A DNA stretch of 13,318 nucleotides from Flavobacteriaceae bacterium (GTDB lineage Bacteria > Bacteroidota > Bacteroidia > Flavobacteriales > Flavobacteriaceae), in the NCBI GenBank assembly GCA_013214275.1, contig JABSPP010000018.1:1-13318 (forward strand), in the 5' to 3' direction. Made by a program: the position numbers and the translations under genes. A model generated the notes under the pieces. It worked only from the letters and a program-made list of their open reading frames with translations, was not told where the DNA came from and did no database searches. Within the stretch, counting starts at the first letter, position 1, and each line of letters opens with the position of its first letter. Below, piece by piece: positions 7,405-13,318 of the stretch.

Positions 7405-7836
7405 ATGAAACAGATTACATCTCTAACTGATAAAAAATTTCGATTAATGATAAACGTATATTCAGCACTACTCATAGGATTGTTTTTATTCTCTGCTTGT
7501 GATCAGCAAGAAGATAAAAAAGTAGATAAAACTTCTACAGAACAGCCACAAGACTCAGTTCCAGCACCACAAATTACAGAAGAAATAAAGCAGGTACCTG
7601 AAATTGTATTTACCGTGCAAGTGGCGGCTCTCAAAAGAAATAACCCTACTTTGACGAAACTTTCTAGCATACAGGTGATGGATGAGAACGGACTAAAAAA
7701 ATACCGATTGCACTCTTTTTCAAGCTACCAAGAAGCCAAGAACTTCAAAAAAACAATTCAATCAAAATATCCAGATGCTTTCATACAAGCACTAAAAAAT
7801 GGGAGTCCTATTGATATTCATCAAGCATTGAAATAA
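7405..7836 (+). CDS. Small SPOR-like lipoprotein
   Basis: 143-residue predicted lipoprotein. A hydrophobic stretch ends at FSAC with C32 as the likely lipidated cysteine; DQQEDKK follows, a charged linker typical of surface or periplasmic lipoproteins. The first ATG (7405) gives a 31-residue signal peptide. A second in-frame ATG at 7447 would give a shorter and more conventional one, so the start is uncertain. After a Thr/Pro/Glu linker (about 40-66), residues 67-143 resemble a SPOR-like domain (VFTVQVAAL, then a Lys/Tyr-rich middle, ending IDIHQALK). The tail closely matches the end of the amidase at 2407-3564. A peptidoglycan-binding role is inferred from the fold resemblance only. It sits 9 bases after the CCG gene and 11 bases before menA, so it is co-transcribed with redox genes without an obvious functional tie. 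Confidence 0.7.
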   Translation: MKQITSLTDKKFRLMINVYSALLIGLFLFSACDQQEDKKVDKTSTEQPQDSVPAPQITEEIKQVPEIVFTVQVAALKRNNPTLTKLSSIQVMDENGLKKYRLHSFSSYQEAKNFKKTIQSKYPDAFIQALKNGSPIDIHQALK

Positions 7837-7847
7837 ACGACATCACG

Positions 7848-8741
7848 TTGATTATAAACTATATTAAAGCCGCTCGGTTAAGAACCATTCCACTATCCAT
7901 CTCAGGAATCACGATAAGTGGGTTTCTGGCGGTGACAAAAGGCCAATTTCAATGGATTCTTTTTTTATTGGCATTACTTACTACAATTGGTTTTCAAGTA
8001 CTCTCAAATTTTGCTAATGATTATGGAGATGGTATAAGAGGGACTGATAAAGGAAGATCTGGTGAAAAGAGGATGGTCGCCTCTGGAGCAATTCATTTTA
8101 AACAGATGAAAAAAGCAATGATTGTTACGACAGTGTTCACATTAATTACTGCACTTTTTTTAATCTATTTTGCCTTCGGAAAGAATCACTTTACATACTC
8201 ATTGACATTCTTTTTACTGGGGATTATATCTATTGTTGCAGCCATAAAATATACCGTGGGAAAATCAGCCTATGGATATAGTGGTTACGGAGATGTTTTT
8301 GTTTTTGTTTTTTTTGGATTGCTAAGTGTTGTGGGGAGTCATTTTCTTTTTACCAAAGAAATTGAATTTTATATTTTTTTACCTGCATTTTCCATTGGAA
8401 TGCTGAGCATAGCCGTATTAAATCTTAACAACATGAGAGATCGGGTAAATGACGAAAAAATGGGAAAAAATACCATTGTGGTCAAAATAGGACCCAAATT
8501 TGCAAAGTATTATCACTATTATCTCATTGGGACTTCACTTCTATTTGCCGTCACATATGCAGGTGTGCATTACACAAAACCAATTCAATTTCTTTTTCTA
8601 CTTGCTTACATTCCTTTGGGAAGGCATATTATATTTGTGGTTCACAACAAAGATGAGGAACATCTAGATGGACAGCTAAAAATAGTAGCATTGAGTACTT
8701 TTCTGTTTTCTATACTCTTTGGACTTGGATATATGATTTGA
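7848..8741 (+). CDS. menA: 1,4-dihydroxy-2-naphthoate polyprenyltransferase
   Basis: Inner-membrane UbiA-family prenyltransferase that joins 1,4-dihydroxy-2-naphthoate to a polyprenyl diphosphate, giving demethylmenaquinone with loss of CO2 and diphosphate. The 297-residue length is typical. The start is TTG: the encoded opening (IINYIKAARLRTIPLSISG) aligns with the usual MenA N-terminus and no ATG fits. The first Asp-rich motif is N57, D58, D61 and D67 (NDYGDGIRGTD), which binds the diphosphate through Mg2+. The second is around 194-205 (NNMRDRVNDEK, with D198 and D202). About eight to nine hydrophobic segments span the protein. It belongs to a run with menC and menE downstream. UbiA-type enzymes for other quinones are the alternative, made unlikely by the neighbours. 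Confidence 0.93.
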   Translation: MIINYIKAARLRTIPLSISGITISGFLAVTKGQFQWILFLLALLTTIGFQVLSNFANDYGDGIRGTDKGRSGEKRMVASGAIHFKQMKKAMIVTTVFTLITALFLIYFAFGKNHFTYSLTFFLLGIISIVAAIKYTVGKSAYGYSGYGDVFVFVFFGLLSVVGSHFLFTKEIEFYIFLPAFSIGMLSIAVLNLNNMRDRVNDEKMGKNTIVVKIGPKFAKYYHYYLIGTSLLFAVTYAGVHYTKPIQFLFLLAYIPLGRHIIFVVHNKDEEHLDGQLKIVALSTFLFSILFGLGYMI

Positions 8742-8752
8742 TCAACAACTAC

Positions 8753-9268
8753 ATGAGAACAATAAAAACGATCCTCACCATACTCATCATAGTAACATTG
8801 CTGTTTTTTGGAACGGGAATGGTGGTCAAAGAAAACAACTACACCTCAGAGGTCACTGTGAATAAATCTTTGTCAGAAACCTTCAGATTATTTAATAATA
8901 GAGAGAGCATCATGCTTTGGTGCCCTGAAATTAAAAAAATTGAAACGATTGAAGAAAAACCAGATTTTACAGGAAGTAAGTACAGAATTACGATGGATAA
9001 TAATGGTGAGATGATGACTTCCAAAGAGAAAATATTAGCTCATGTAAAAGACCAAAAAGTTACCTTATTTTTTGATGCAGAACAGGTACTTAAAACCTAT
9101 AATTACACCTTTACAAGACAAGGGAATTCAACGAAAATTCTACTAGAAGCGTCCGTACAAGCCGAAACTTATATGTTGAGTTGTGTTTTTCCATACATTA
9201 AGGGAAAATTCAGAAAAGTAGATGAACAATATTTAAGCAATTTCAAAGCATTTGCTGAAAAACAATAA
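8753..9268 (+). CDS. Membrane-anchored SRPBCC (polyketide-cyclase-like) protein
   Basis: 171 residues from the ATG at 8753; a TTG at 8738 in the same frame would add five residues and overlap the menA stop. I prefer the ATG because it places MRTIK directly before the membrane helix. Residues about 4-23 form one hydrophobic helix (ILTILIIVTLLFFGTG), probably an anchor, and the rest would be a soluble START/SRPBCC-like helix-grip domain (NYTSEVTVNKSLSETFRLF, then RESIMLWCPEIKKIE). Such domains bind hydrophobic ligands in a deep pocket. No catalytic residue can be named. It lies between menA and menC with 11- and 18-base gaps. A lipid or quinone-precursor ligand is an inference from this context, not shown by the sequence. 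Confidence 0.72.
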   Translation: MRTIKTILTILIIVTLLFFGTGMVVKENNYTSEVTVNKSLSETFRLFNNRESIMLWCPEIKKIETIEEKPDFTGSKYRITMDNNGEMMTSKEKILAHVKDQKVTLFFDAEQVLKTYNYTFTRQGNSTKILLEASVQAETYMLSCVFPYIKGKFRKVDEQYLSNFKAFAEKQ

Positions 9269-9286
9269 ACCATATCTCCTTTAAAT

Positions 9287-10327
9287 TTGTTCAAGGCTAG
9301 TTATTATAAATACATACTTCACTTCAAGAAGCCCAGTGGCACATCACGTGGCGTCTTAACTACTAAAGAAACTTGGTTTATAGTCATAGAAGGTTATGGC
9401 AAAAAAGGAATTGGTGAATGTGGTCTACTCAGAGGTTTAAGTATTGATGATCGACCAGATTATGTAGAAAAATTGCGTTGGGCATGTGAAAATATCAACC
9501 TAGGTCTAGAAGTGTTGATCAAAGAACTTACCGAAACGCCTAGCATACAGTTTGGGCTAGAGCAAGCATTTTTATCACTGGAGCAATCAGCACCATTTCT
9601 TTTGTTTCCTTCGAGATTTACTGAAGCAAAGGATACCATTAATATTAATGGACTCATTTGGATGGGTGACAAAGCCTACATGAAAGCCCAAATAAAAAAC
9701 AAGATCAAACAAGGTTTTCAATGTATTAAAATGAAAATAGGAGCGATAGATTTTGATGTAGAATTCGAACTACTCAAATCCATTCGTAAAGAGTTTAAAT
9801 CAACAGACTTAGAACTTAGAGTAGATGCCAATGGAGCATTTTTAGCGAGCGAAGCACTTGAGAAACTTAGAGTACTTTCCAGTCTTGATATCCACTCTAT
9901 AGAACAGCCAATTAAACAAGGTCAGATACAAGAAATGGCTAGGCTTTGTGAACAAACCCCATTACCCATAGCACTAGATGAAGAACTCATAGGTGTCTGT
10001 AAGTTAAAAGATAAAAAAGAGCTTTTAAACGTTATTCGTCCTCAATTTATCATTCTAAAACCGAGCCTTATTGGAGGGTTTAAAGGGAGTGAAGAGTGGA
10101 TTGAAATCGCTCAAAAATATACCATCGGATGGTGGATTACCAGTGCACTAGAGAGTAATGTAGGGTTAAATGCAATTGCGCAATGGACGTATACATTACA
10201 AAACAATATGCCCCAAGGGCTGGGAACTGGAAGCCTTTTCACCAACAATTTTGACAGTCCATTAGAAGTAAACAACGGCTGTTTACATCACAACAGTTCG
10301 AAGAAATGGAATTTTAACGTATCTTGA
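9287..10327 (+). CDS. menC: o-Succinylbenzoate synthase
   Basis: Cytosolic enolase-superfamily enzyme of menaquinone synthesis that dehydrates SHCHC to o-succinylbenzoate. The start is TTG; the opening FKASYYKYILHFKKPSGTSRG fits the family N-terminus and no ATG is nearby. An N-terminal capping domain (about 1-115) is followed by the barrel. Superfamily residues are visible: K148 and K150 of the KMK catalytic pair (KxK), metal ligands D180 (RVDANGA), E206 (IEQP) and D231 (LDEEL), and K258 (ILKPS) as the second acid/base lysine. All key residues are present, so activity is expected. Related enolase-family members such as dipeptide epimerases share the layout, but menA and menE on either side settle the call. 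Confidence 0.92.
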   Translation: MFKASYYKYILHFKKPSGTSRGVLTTKETWFIVIEGYGKKGIGECGLLRGLSIDDRPDYVEKLRWACENINLGLEVLIKELTETPSIQFGLEQAFLSLEQSAPFLLFPSRFTEAKDTININGLIWMGDKAYMKAQIKNKIKQGFQCIKMKIGAIDFDVEFELLKSIRKEFKSTDLELRVDANGAFLASEALEKLRVLSSLDIHSIEQPIKQGQIQEMARLCEQTPLPIALDEELIGVCKLKDKKELLNVIRPQFIILKPSLIGGFKGSEEWIEIAQKYTIGWWITSALESNVGLNAIAQWTYTLQNNMPQGLGTGSLFTNNFDSPLEVNNGCLHHNSSKKWNFNVS

Positions 10328-10391
10328 TTGCTTATTGCAAAGCACTTTTAGTTTGAGATAGAGATTAAAAAAATATAAATAAAAATATGAT

Positions 10392-11561
10392 ATGAATTTT
10401 TTATCAACTGGATTTAAGGGCAAAAACAATTGGTGGATGTACTTAATCATGATTGCCGTTGTTTTTACAGGAATGTTTATTGGACAGATTCCCATCACCG
10501 TAGTTGCATTGGCAGAAGTCAATGGAGATTTACAGAGGTTTACAGAAAGTGGGGAGAAGAACTTTACAGACCTAGGTATTGATTCAAATTTGTATCTATT
10601 ATTGATGTTGTTAGGTTTTATTATAGCTTTTTTACTATTCATCATTGTCCTCAAAGGAATGCACAAGAAAAAACTCACTTGGGTAATTACCTCAAGAGAA
10701 AAAATTGACTGGAAGAGGATTGGTTTTGGAATTCTAGTCTGGGGAATTATTTCCATAGGTTCCATGTCGATTGACCTGATACTCTCACCAGAAAATTATG
10801 AGTGGAATTTTAAGCCTGAAAAATTTTTAGTGCTTTGTACAGTAGCCCTCTTGTGTATTCCAATTCAAACGACTTTAGAAGAAGTACTTTTCAGGGGATA
10901 TTATATGCAAGCGTTAGCGATATCGACGACAAAAAAGCAATTTGGATTCATACTCGTCTATATCTTGTTGTGTATGTCTCTGCATATGTATTACACTAAC
11001 AATCTACAGTTAGATGTATTCACTCACTTTTTGATGATCTTTGGATACGGTATCTTACTTTTAATCTTGAGTTATTCCAAAATCCTTCATCACCTCACAC
11101 ACTTGAATTTTGCCAATCCCATGTACCTTCTGCTCAAGAGAAATATTGTCCCTCTGGTGCTTACTTCTCTGCTTTTTGGACTGATGCATATAGGCAATCC
11201 AGAGATTGACAAGTTAGGATATACCTTACTTGTTTTTTATATCGGAAGTGGCTTTCTTTTTGGAGTAGTAACACTGTTAGATGATGGTGCTGAATTGGCT
11301 ATTGGAATGCATGCTATCAATAACATGACTGCTGCATTATTTATTACCACCAATTGGACTGTTTTTCAAACCAACGCGCTGTATGTGGACATATCTGAGC
11401 CTTCACTTAGCTTTGAAATGTTCCTGCCAATGATAATCTTATATCCCTTAACCGTTCTTATACTCAGTAAAAAATATCATTGGAGTCGTTGGAAAGAAAA
11501 GCTATTTGGTGAGGTCAAAGTACCTAACAAAAATGATGTGATTCATGAGCTGGGCACATAG
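10392..11561 (+). CDS. CPBP-family intramembrane metalloprotease homologue (Abi/CAAX type)
   Basis: Polytopic inner-membrane protein of 389 residues with the three CPBP motifs: EEVLFRG with E163, E164 and R168; LLFGLMHIGNPE with H266; and AIGMHAINN with H307 and N310/N311. All putative catalytic residues are present, so it may be an active protease or a relative such as a bacteriocin-immunity type protein. N-terminal hydrophobic segments lie at about 16-40, 66-88 and 107-131. The interval between motifs 1 and 2 is about 100 residues, longer than I expect, with two extra hydrophobic segments (about 184-200 and 212-228). It starts 64 bases after menC and its last 17 bases overlap menE, so it is translationally coupled to menE. 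Substrate unknown; its presence among menaquinone genes is, as I recall, common in Flavobacteriaceae. Confidence 0.85.
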   Translation: MNFLSTGFKGKNNWWMYLIMIAVVFTGMFIGQIPITVVALAEVNGDLQRFTESGEKNFTDLGIDSNLYLLLMLLGFIIAFLLFIIVLKGMHKKKLTWVITSREKIDWKRIGFGILVWGIISIGSMSIDLILSPENYEWNFKPEKFLVLCTVALLCIPIQTTLEEVLFRGYYMQALAISTTKKQFGFILVYILLCMSLHMYYTNNLQLDVFTHFLMIFGYGILLLILSYSKILHHLTHLNFANPMYLLLKRNIVPLVLTSLLFGLMHIGNPEIDKLGYTLLVFYIGSGFLFGVVTLLDDGAELAIGMHAINNMTAALFITTNWTVFQTNALYVDISEPSLSFEMFLPMIILYPLTVLILSKKYHWSRWKEKLFGEVKVPNKNDVIHELGT

Positions 11562-12618
11562 AGATTTTTGCTTAAATGGTCACTCTTTTTCCTCTAAAGA
11601 AGAACTTGTTCTATATGCTAAAAAGGTCAATGATGTGTTGTATAACTTTTTAGTTGATTGGTTTTCAGCTGATGATTTTGTTGCAGTTCAAACCTCAGGA
11701 TCTACAGGAAAACCAAAAAAAATGCTACTCAGAAAAGCGCATATGAAAAATTCTGCCCGTACCACAGGAGAGTTCTTTAATATACTAGAAAAAACCAGTG
11801 CTTTATGTTGTCTTCCCATCGAATTTATCGCTGGAAAGATGATGGTGGTTCGAGCGATTACCTTGGGCTGGCATTTGGATGTGATTAGATCAAGCTCAAG
11901 TCCTTTATTTGGCATTACAAAGAAGTACAATTTCTGTGCTATGGTACCTTTACAACTCCGTAATTCTGTAGAGCAATTACATCTAATAGATCAGTTAATT
12001 GTGGGTGGAGCACCAGTCTCCGAAAAATTACAAGAGTGTTTACAGTCTCTTTCCACAAGGGTGTACGCTACGTATGGTATGACGGAGACCATTACTCACA
12101 TTGCAGTAAGGCCTCTTAATCACATCTCGAAGAATACGAAAAAGTCCAACTATCAAGTTTTACCGGGGATATCTATTAGTAAAGACAAAAGAAGCTGCTT
12201 GGTGATTGATGCACCAAAAATTTTAGATCAGAGAATAATTACAAACGATGTGGTGGACATCATCTCCAAGCGTCAGTTCCAATGGAAGGGGCGCTTTGAT
12301 CTTGTCGTGAACTCTGGAGGCATCAAGTTACATCCTGAAGCAATAGAAAGAAAATTAGCTCCACACATCCCATATCGATTTTTTGTTGTAGGAATCCCTG
12401 ATAAAGTCTTAGGAGAACGATTGGTACTTGTTATAGAGGGTAAGTTAGATTGCTTTTCTCTTGACAAATTCAAAAATTTTAATACCCTCCTTCATCCCTA
12501 TGAGATTCCTAAAGAAGTATTTTTTGTTGCACAATTTAAAGAGACTTCCAATGGAAAAGTTCTGCGTAAGGAAACTTTAAAACAAGTGTCAAATAACAAG
12601 TCTAATTTGGATTTATAG
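11545..12618 (+). CDS. menE: o-Succinylbenzoate-CoA ligase
   Basis: Adenylate-forming enzyme that activates o-succinylbenzoate with ATP and CoA to OSB-CoA for the later naphthoate ring closure. The 357-residue protein is shorter than the 450-490 residues of Bacillus-type MenE, which I take as the usual compact form in this phylum. Motifs: phosphate loop at 50-58 (TSGSTGKPK), GGAP at 154-157, the adenine/carboxylate motif YGMTET at 177-182 (less one residue of uncertainty), TNDVV at 233-237, GRFD at 249-252, the hinge segment NSGGIKLHPEAIE at 256-268, and the C-terminal lysine K338 (NGKVLRK) needed for adenylation. ATG at 11545 overlaps the CPBP gene by 17 bases. It is the last gene of the run. 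Confidence 0.92.
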   Translation: MSWAHRDFCLNGHSFSSKEELVLYAKKVNDVLYNFLVDWFSADDFVAVQTSGSTGKPKKMLLRKAHMKNSARTTGEFFNILEKTSALCCLPIEFIAGKMMVVRAITLGWHLDVIRSSSSPLFGITKKYNFCAMVPLQLRNSVEQLHLIDQLIVGGAPVSEKLQECLQSLSTRVYATYGMTETITHIAVRPLNHISKNTKKSNYQVLPGISISKDKRSCLVIDAPKILDQRIITNDVVDIISKRQFQWKGRFDLVVNSGGIKLHPEAIERKLAPHIPYRFFVVGIPDKVLGERLVLVIEGKLDCFSLDKFKNFNTLLHPYEIPKEVFFVAQFKETSNGKVLRKETLKQVSNNKSNLDL

Positions 12619-13074
12619 AATTGAAAAAGCTAGTGGTTAGTACTGCCATAAATCACAAAAGGCTATCCAAATAACATAAAACTTTGACTAAAATAAGCGT
12701 TCTCTGAAACTAGTCTTTTAAGTTTTCTAATTGTTAGGTTAGGATAACCTTATTGCTTATTATTTGAGTGAAACTCAAATAAACTCCCTTGTATTCAAAA
12801 TCAAAGTTAAATACTTTACTCAGTAGGAAGTTATATTTTAGATTGTTTGCACTATACAATCGGTGAAATGCCTTTTTTTGTGGTTAAAAAGTTGGTATTT
12901 AAAGTAAAGGATCATTTTTAAGATGGGTCTCTTTTACTCTGAATCAACTCAAACTGACTTTTATTTTTTCTCAATCAGAAGACCATTTTACTCGAAGAAC
13001 ATACAATTTCGCTAATTCTATATTTTAGAGATGATACTAGTATTGTAGGTTCGAGGAATTTTAAAGTTAAAACC
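12619..13074. other. Gene-free stretch before the SusC-like gene
   Basis: 456 bases without a convincing gene. It carries two adjacent perfect hairpins (12736-12750 and 12760-12782, entered separately), a 6-bp inverted repeat with a 9-base loop (12841-12846 with 12856-12861) and a weak GACTA/TAGTC pairing followed by TTTT (12686-12690 with 12711-12715) that might end the menE transcript. Near-matches to the -7 box occur at 13019-13026 (TATATTTT) and 13038-13045 (TAGTATTG), but neither has a fitting -33 element, so the receptor promoter is unresolved. A long leader or an alternative sigma factor is possible. Confidence 0.55.
12736..12782. repeat. Two tandem perfect hairpins with three-base loops
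   Basis: First hairpin: AGGTTA, loop GGA, TAACCT (12736-12750). Nine bases later comes the second: TTATTTGAGT, loop GAA, ACTCAAATAA (12760-12782), a perfect 10-bp stem. Neither is followed by a T-run on either strand, so they are not classical intrinsic terminators. They lie 118 bases after menE and about 290 bases before the SusC-like start. Confidence 0.6.
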
Positions 13075-13318
13075 ATGAAAAAACTACTATTTGCAATGAC
13101 ATTATTTGTCACATCATTTATGATGGCACAAAAGAAAACTATTACAGGCACTGTTTCGGATGAAAATGGAAAACTACCTGGAGCGAGTGTTAAAGTGAGG
13201 GGAACCGCAGATGAAACATATACAGACTTTAACGGAGAGTATATGATCAAAGCTAAAGCAGGGGATACTCTTATTTACAGCTACCTTGGATATACAACCA
13301 TAGAAAAAAAAGTAGGTA
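13075..13318 (+). CDS. SusC/RagA-like TonB-dependent receptor, N-terminal part only
   Basis: The gene continues past the window; 81 codons are visible. Residues 1-19 are a signal peptide (MKKLLFAMTLFVTSFMMAQ) ending in the Gln-rich cleavage region common in this phylum. Residues about 22-81 form a carboxypeptidase-D-regulatory-like beta-sandwich (ITGTVSDENGKLPGASVKV, then TDFNGEYMI, then LIYSYLGYTT), the domain that precedes the TonB plug in SusC/RagA proteins. Such receptors import glycans, peptides or other large nutrients with a SusD lipoprotein. Because only the first domain is visible, another outer-membrane protein beginning with this domain cannot be excluded. It is separated from menE by 456 bases and is probably a separate transcription unit. 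Confidence 0.78.
   Translation, partial: MKKLLFAMTLFVTSFMMAQKKTITGTVSDENGKLPGASVKVRGTADETYTDFNGEYMIKAKAGDTLIYSYLGYTTIEKKVG

Noticed and set aside
10283..10765. 160-codon minus-strand frame across menC end and CPBP start
   Set aside because: Longest antisense frame, but it is opposite two well-supported genes and its translation shows no recognisable domain.
12686..12720. Possible intrinsic terminator after menE (GACTA/TAGTC followed by TTTT)
   Set aside because: Only 5 bp of stem with a 20-base loop; too weak to annotate as a terminator.
12975..13250. 91-codon minus-strand frame over the SusC-like gene start
   Set aside because: It is antisense to a clear signal peptide and carboxypeptidase-regulatory-like domain.
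1..13318. CRISPR arrays, tRNA/rRNA genes, insertion sequences, prophage or defence genes
   Set aside because: I looked on both strands and saw no regularly spaced repeats, cloverleaf-like genes, transposase or integrase frames; nearly all coding space is explained by housekeeping families.

Overview
The window reads as chromosomal DNA of a marine-type Flavobacteriaceae (Bacteroidota). The support is low GC content, A-rich sequence instead of strong Shine-Dalgarno sites ahead of starts, Bacteroidota-style promoters (TTTG, about 20 bases, TAnnTTTG), a flavobacterial type of LptD, and the opening of a SusC-like outer-membrane receptor. It looks like a core housekeeping region. I see no phage, insertion sequence, CRISPR, toxin-antitoxin or defence genes, and no tRNA or rRNA.

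Layout. Positions 1-2319 (minus strand) hold most of lptD, cut at its 3' end by the window edge. An 87-base divergent spacer with two overlapping promoters separates it from a plus-strand N-acetylmuramoyl-L-alanine amidase with a SPOR-like tail (2407-3564). A gene-free stretch (3565-4062) opens with an 83-base palindromic element. It is followed by an MCE/MlaD-type lipid-transport protein (4063-5034). After a 261-base spacer with a candidate promoter comes a tight plus-strand run, 5296-12618. It contains a membrane Fe-S/cytochrome-b-like oxidoreductase subunit, its CCG-domain partner, a small SPOR-like lipoprotein, menA, a membrane-anchored SRPBCC protein, menC, a CPBP-type membrane protease homologue, and menE. 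A 456-base gene-free stretch with two tandem hairpins precedes the start of a SusC/RagA-like receptor gene (13075 to the window end).

How the genes fit together. The left part is cell-envelope maintenance: LPS insertion (LptD), peptidoglycan cleavage (amidase) and phospholipid traffic (MCE). The right part is quinone biology. MenC, MenE and MenA are three steps of menaquinone synthesis. The two Fe-S proteins upstream form a heterodisulfide-reductase-like module that probably exchanges electrons with the menaquinone pool. The lipoprotein, the SRPBCC protein and the CPBP protein are passengers of unknown role in this operon.

Points most worth a second look: the face-to-face lptD/amidase promoters; the CCG protein whose first half lacks most cluster cysteines; an apparent insertion of about 65 residues inside the CPBP catalytic core; matching SPOR-like tails in two separate proteins; a palindromic repeat element; and four TTG starts among about twelve genes. 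I did not find a convincing undescribed system.
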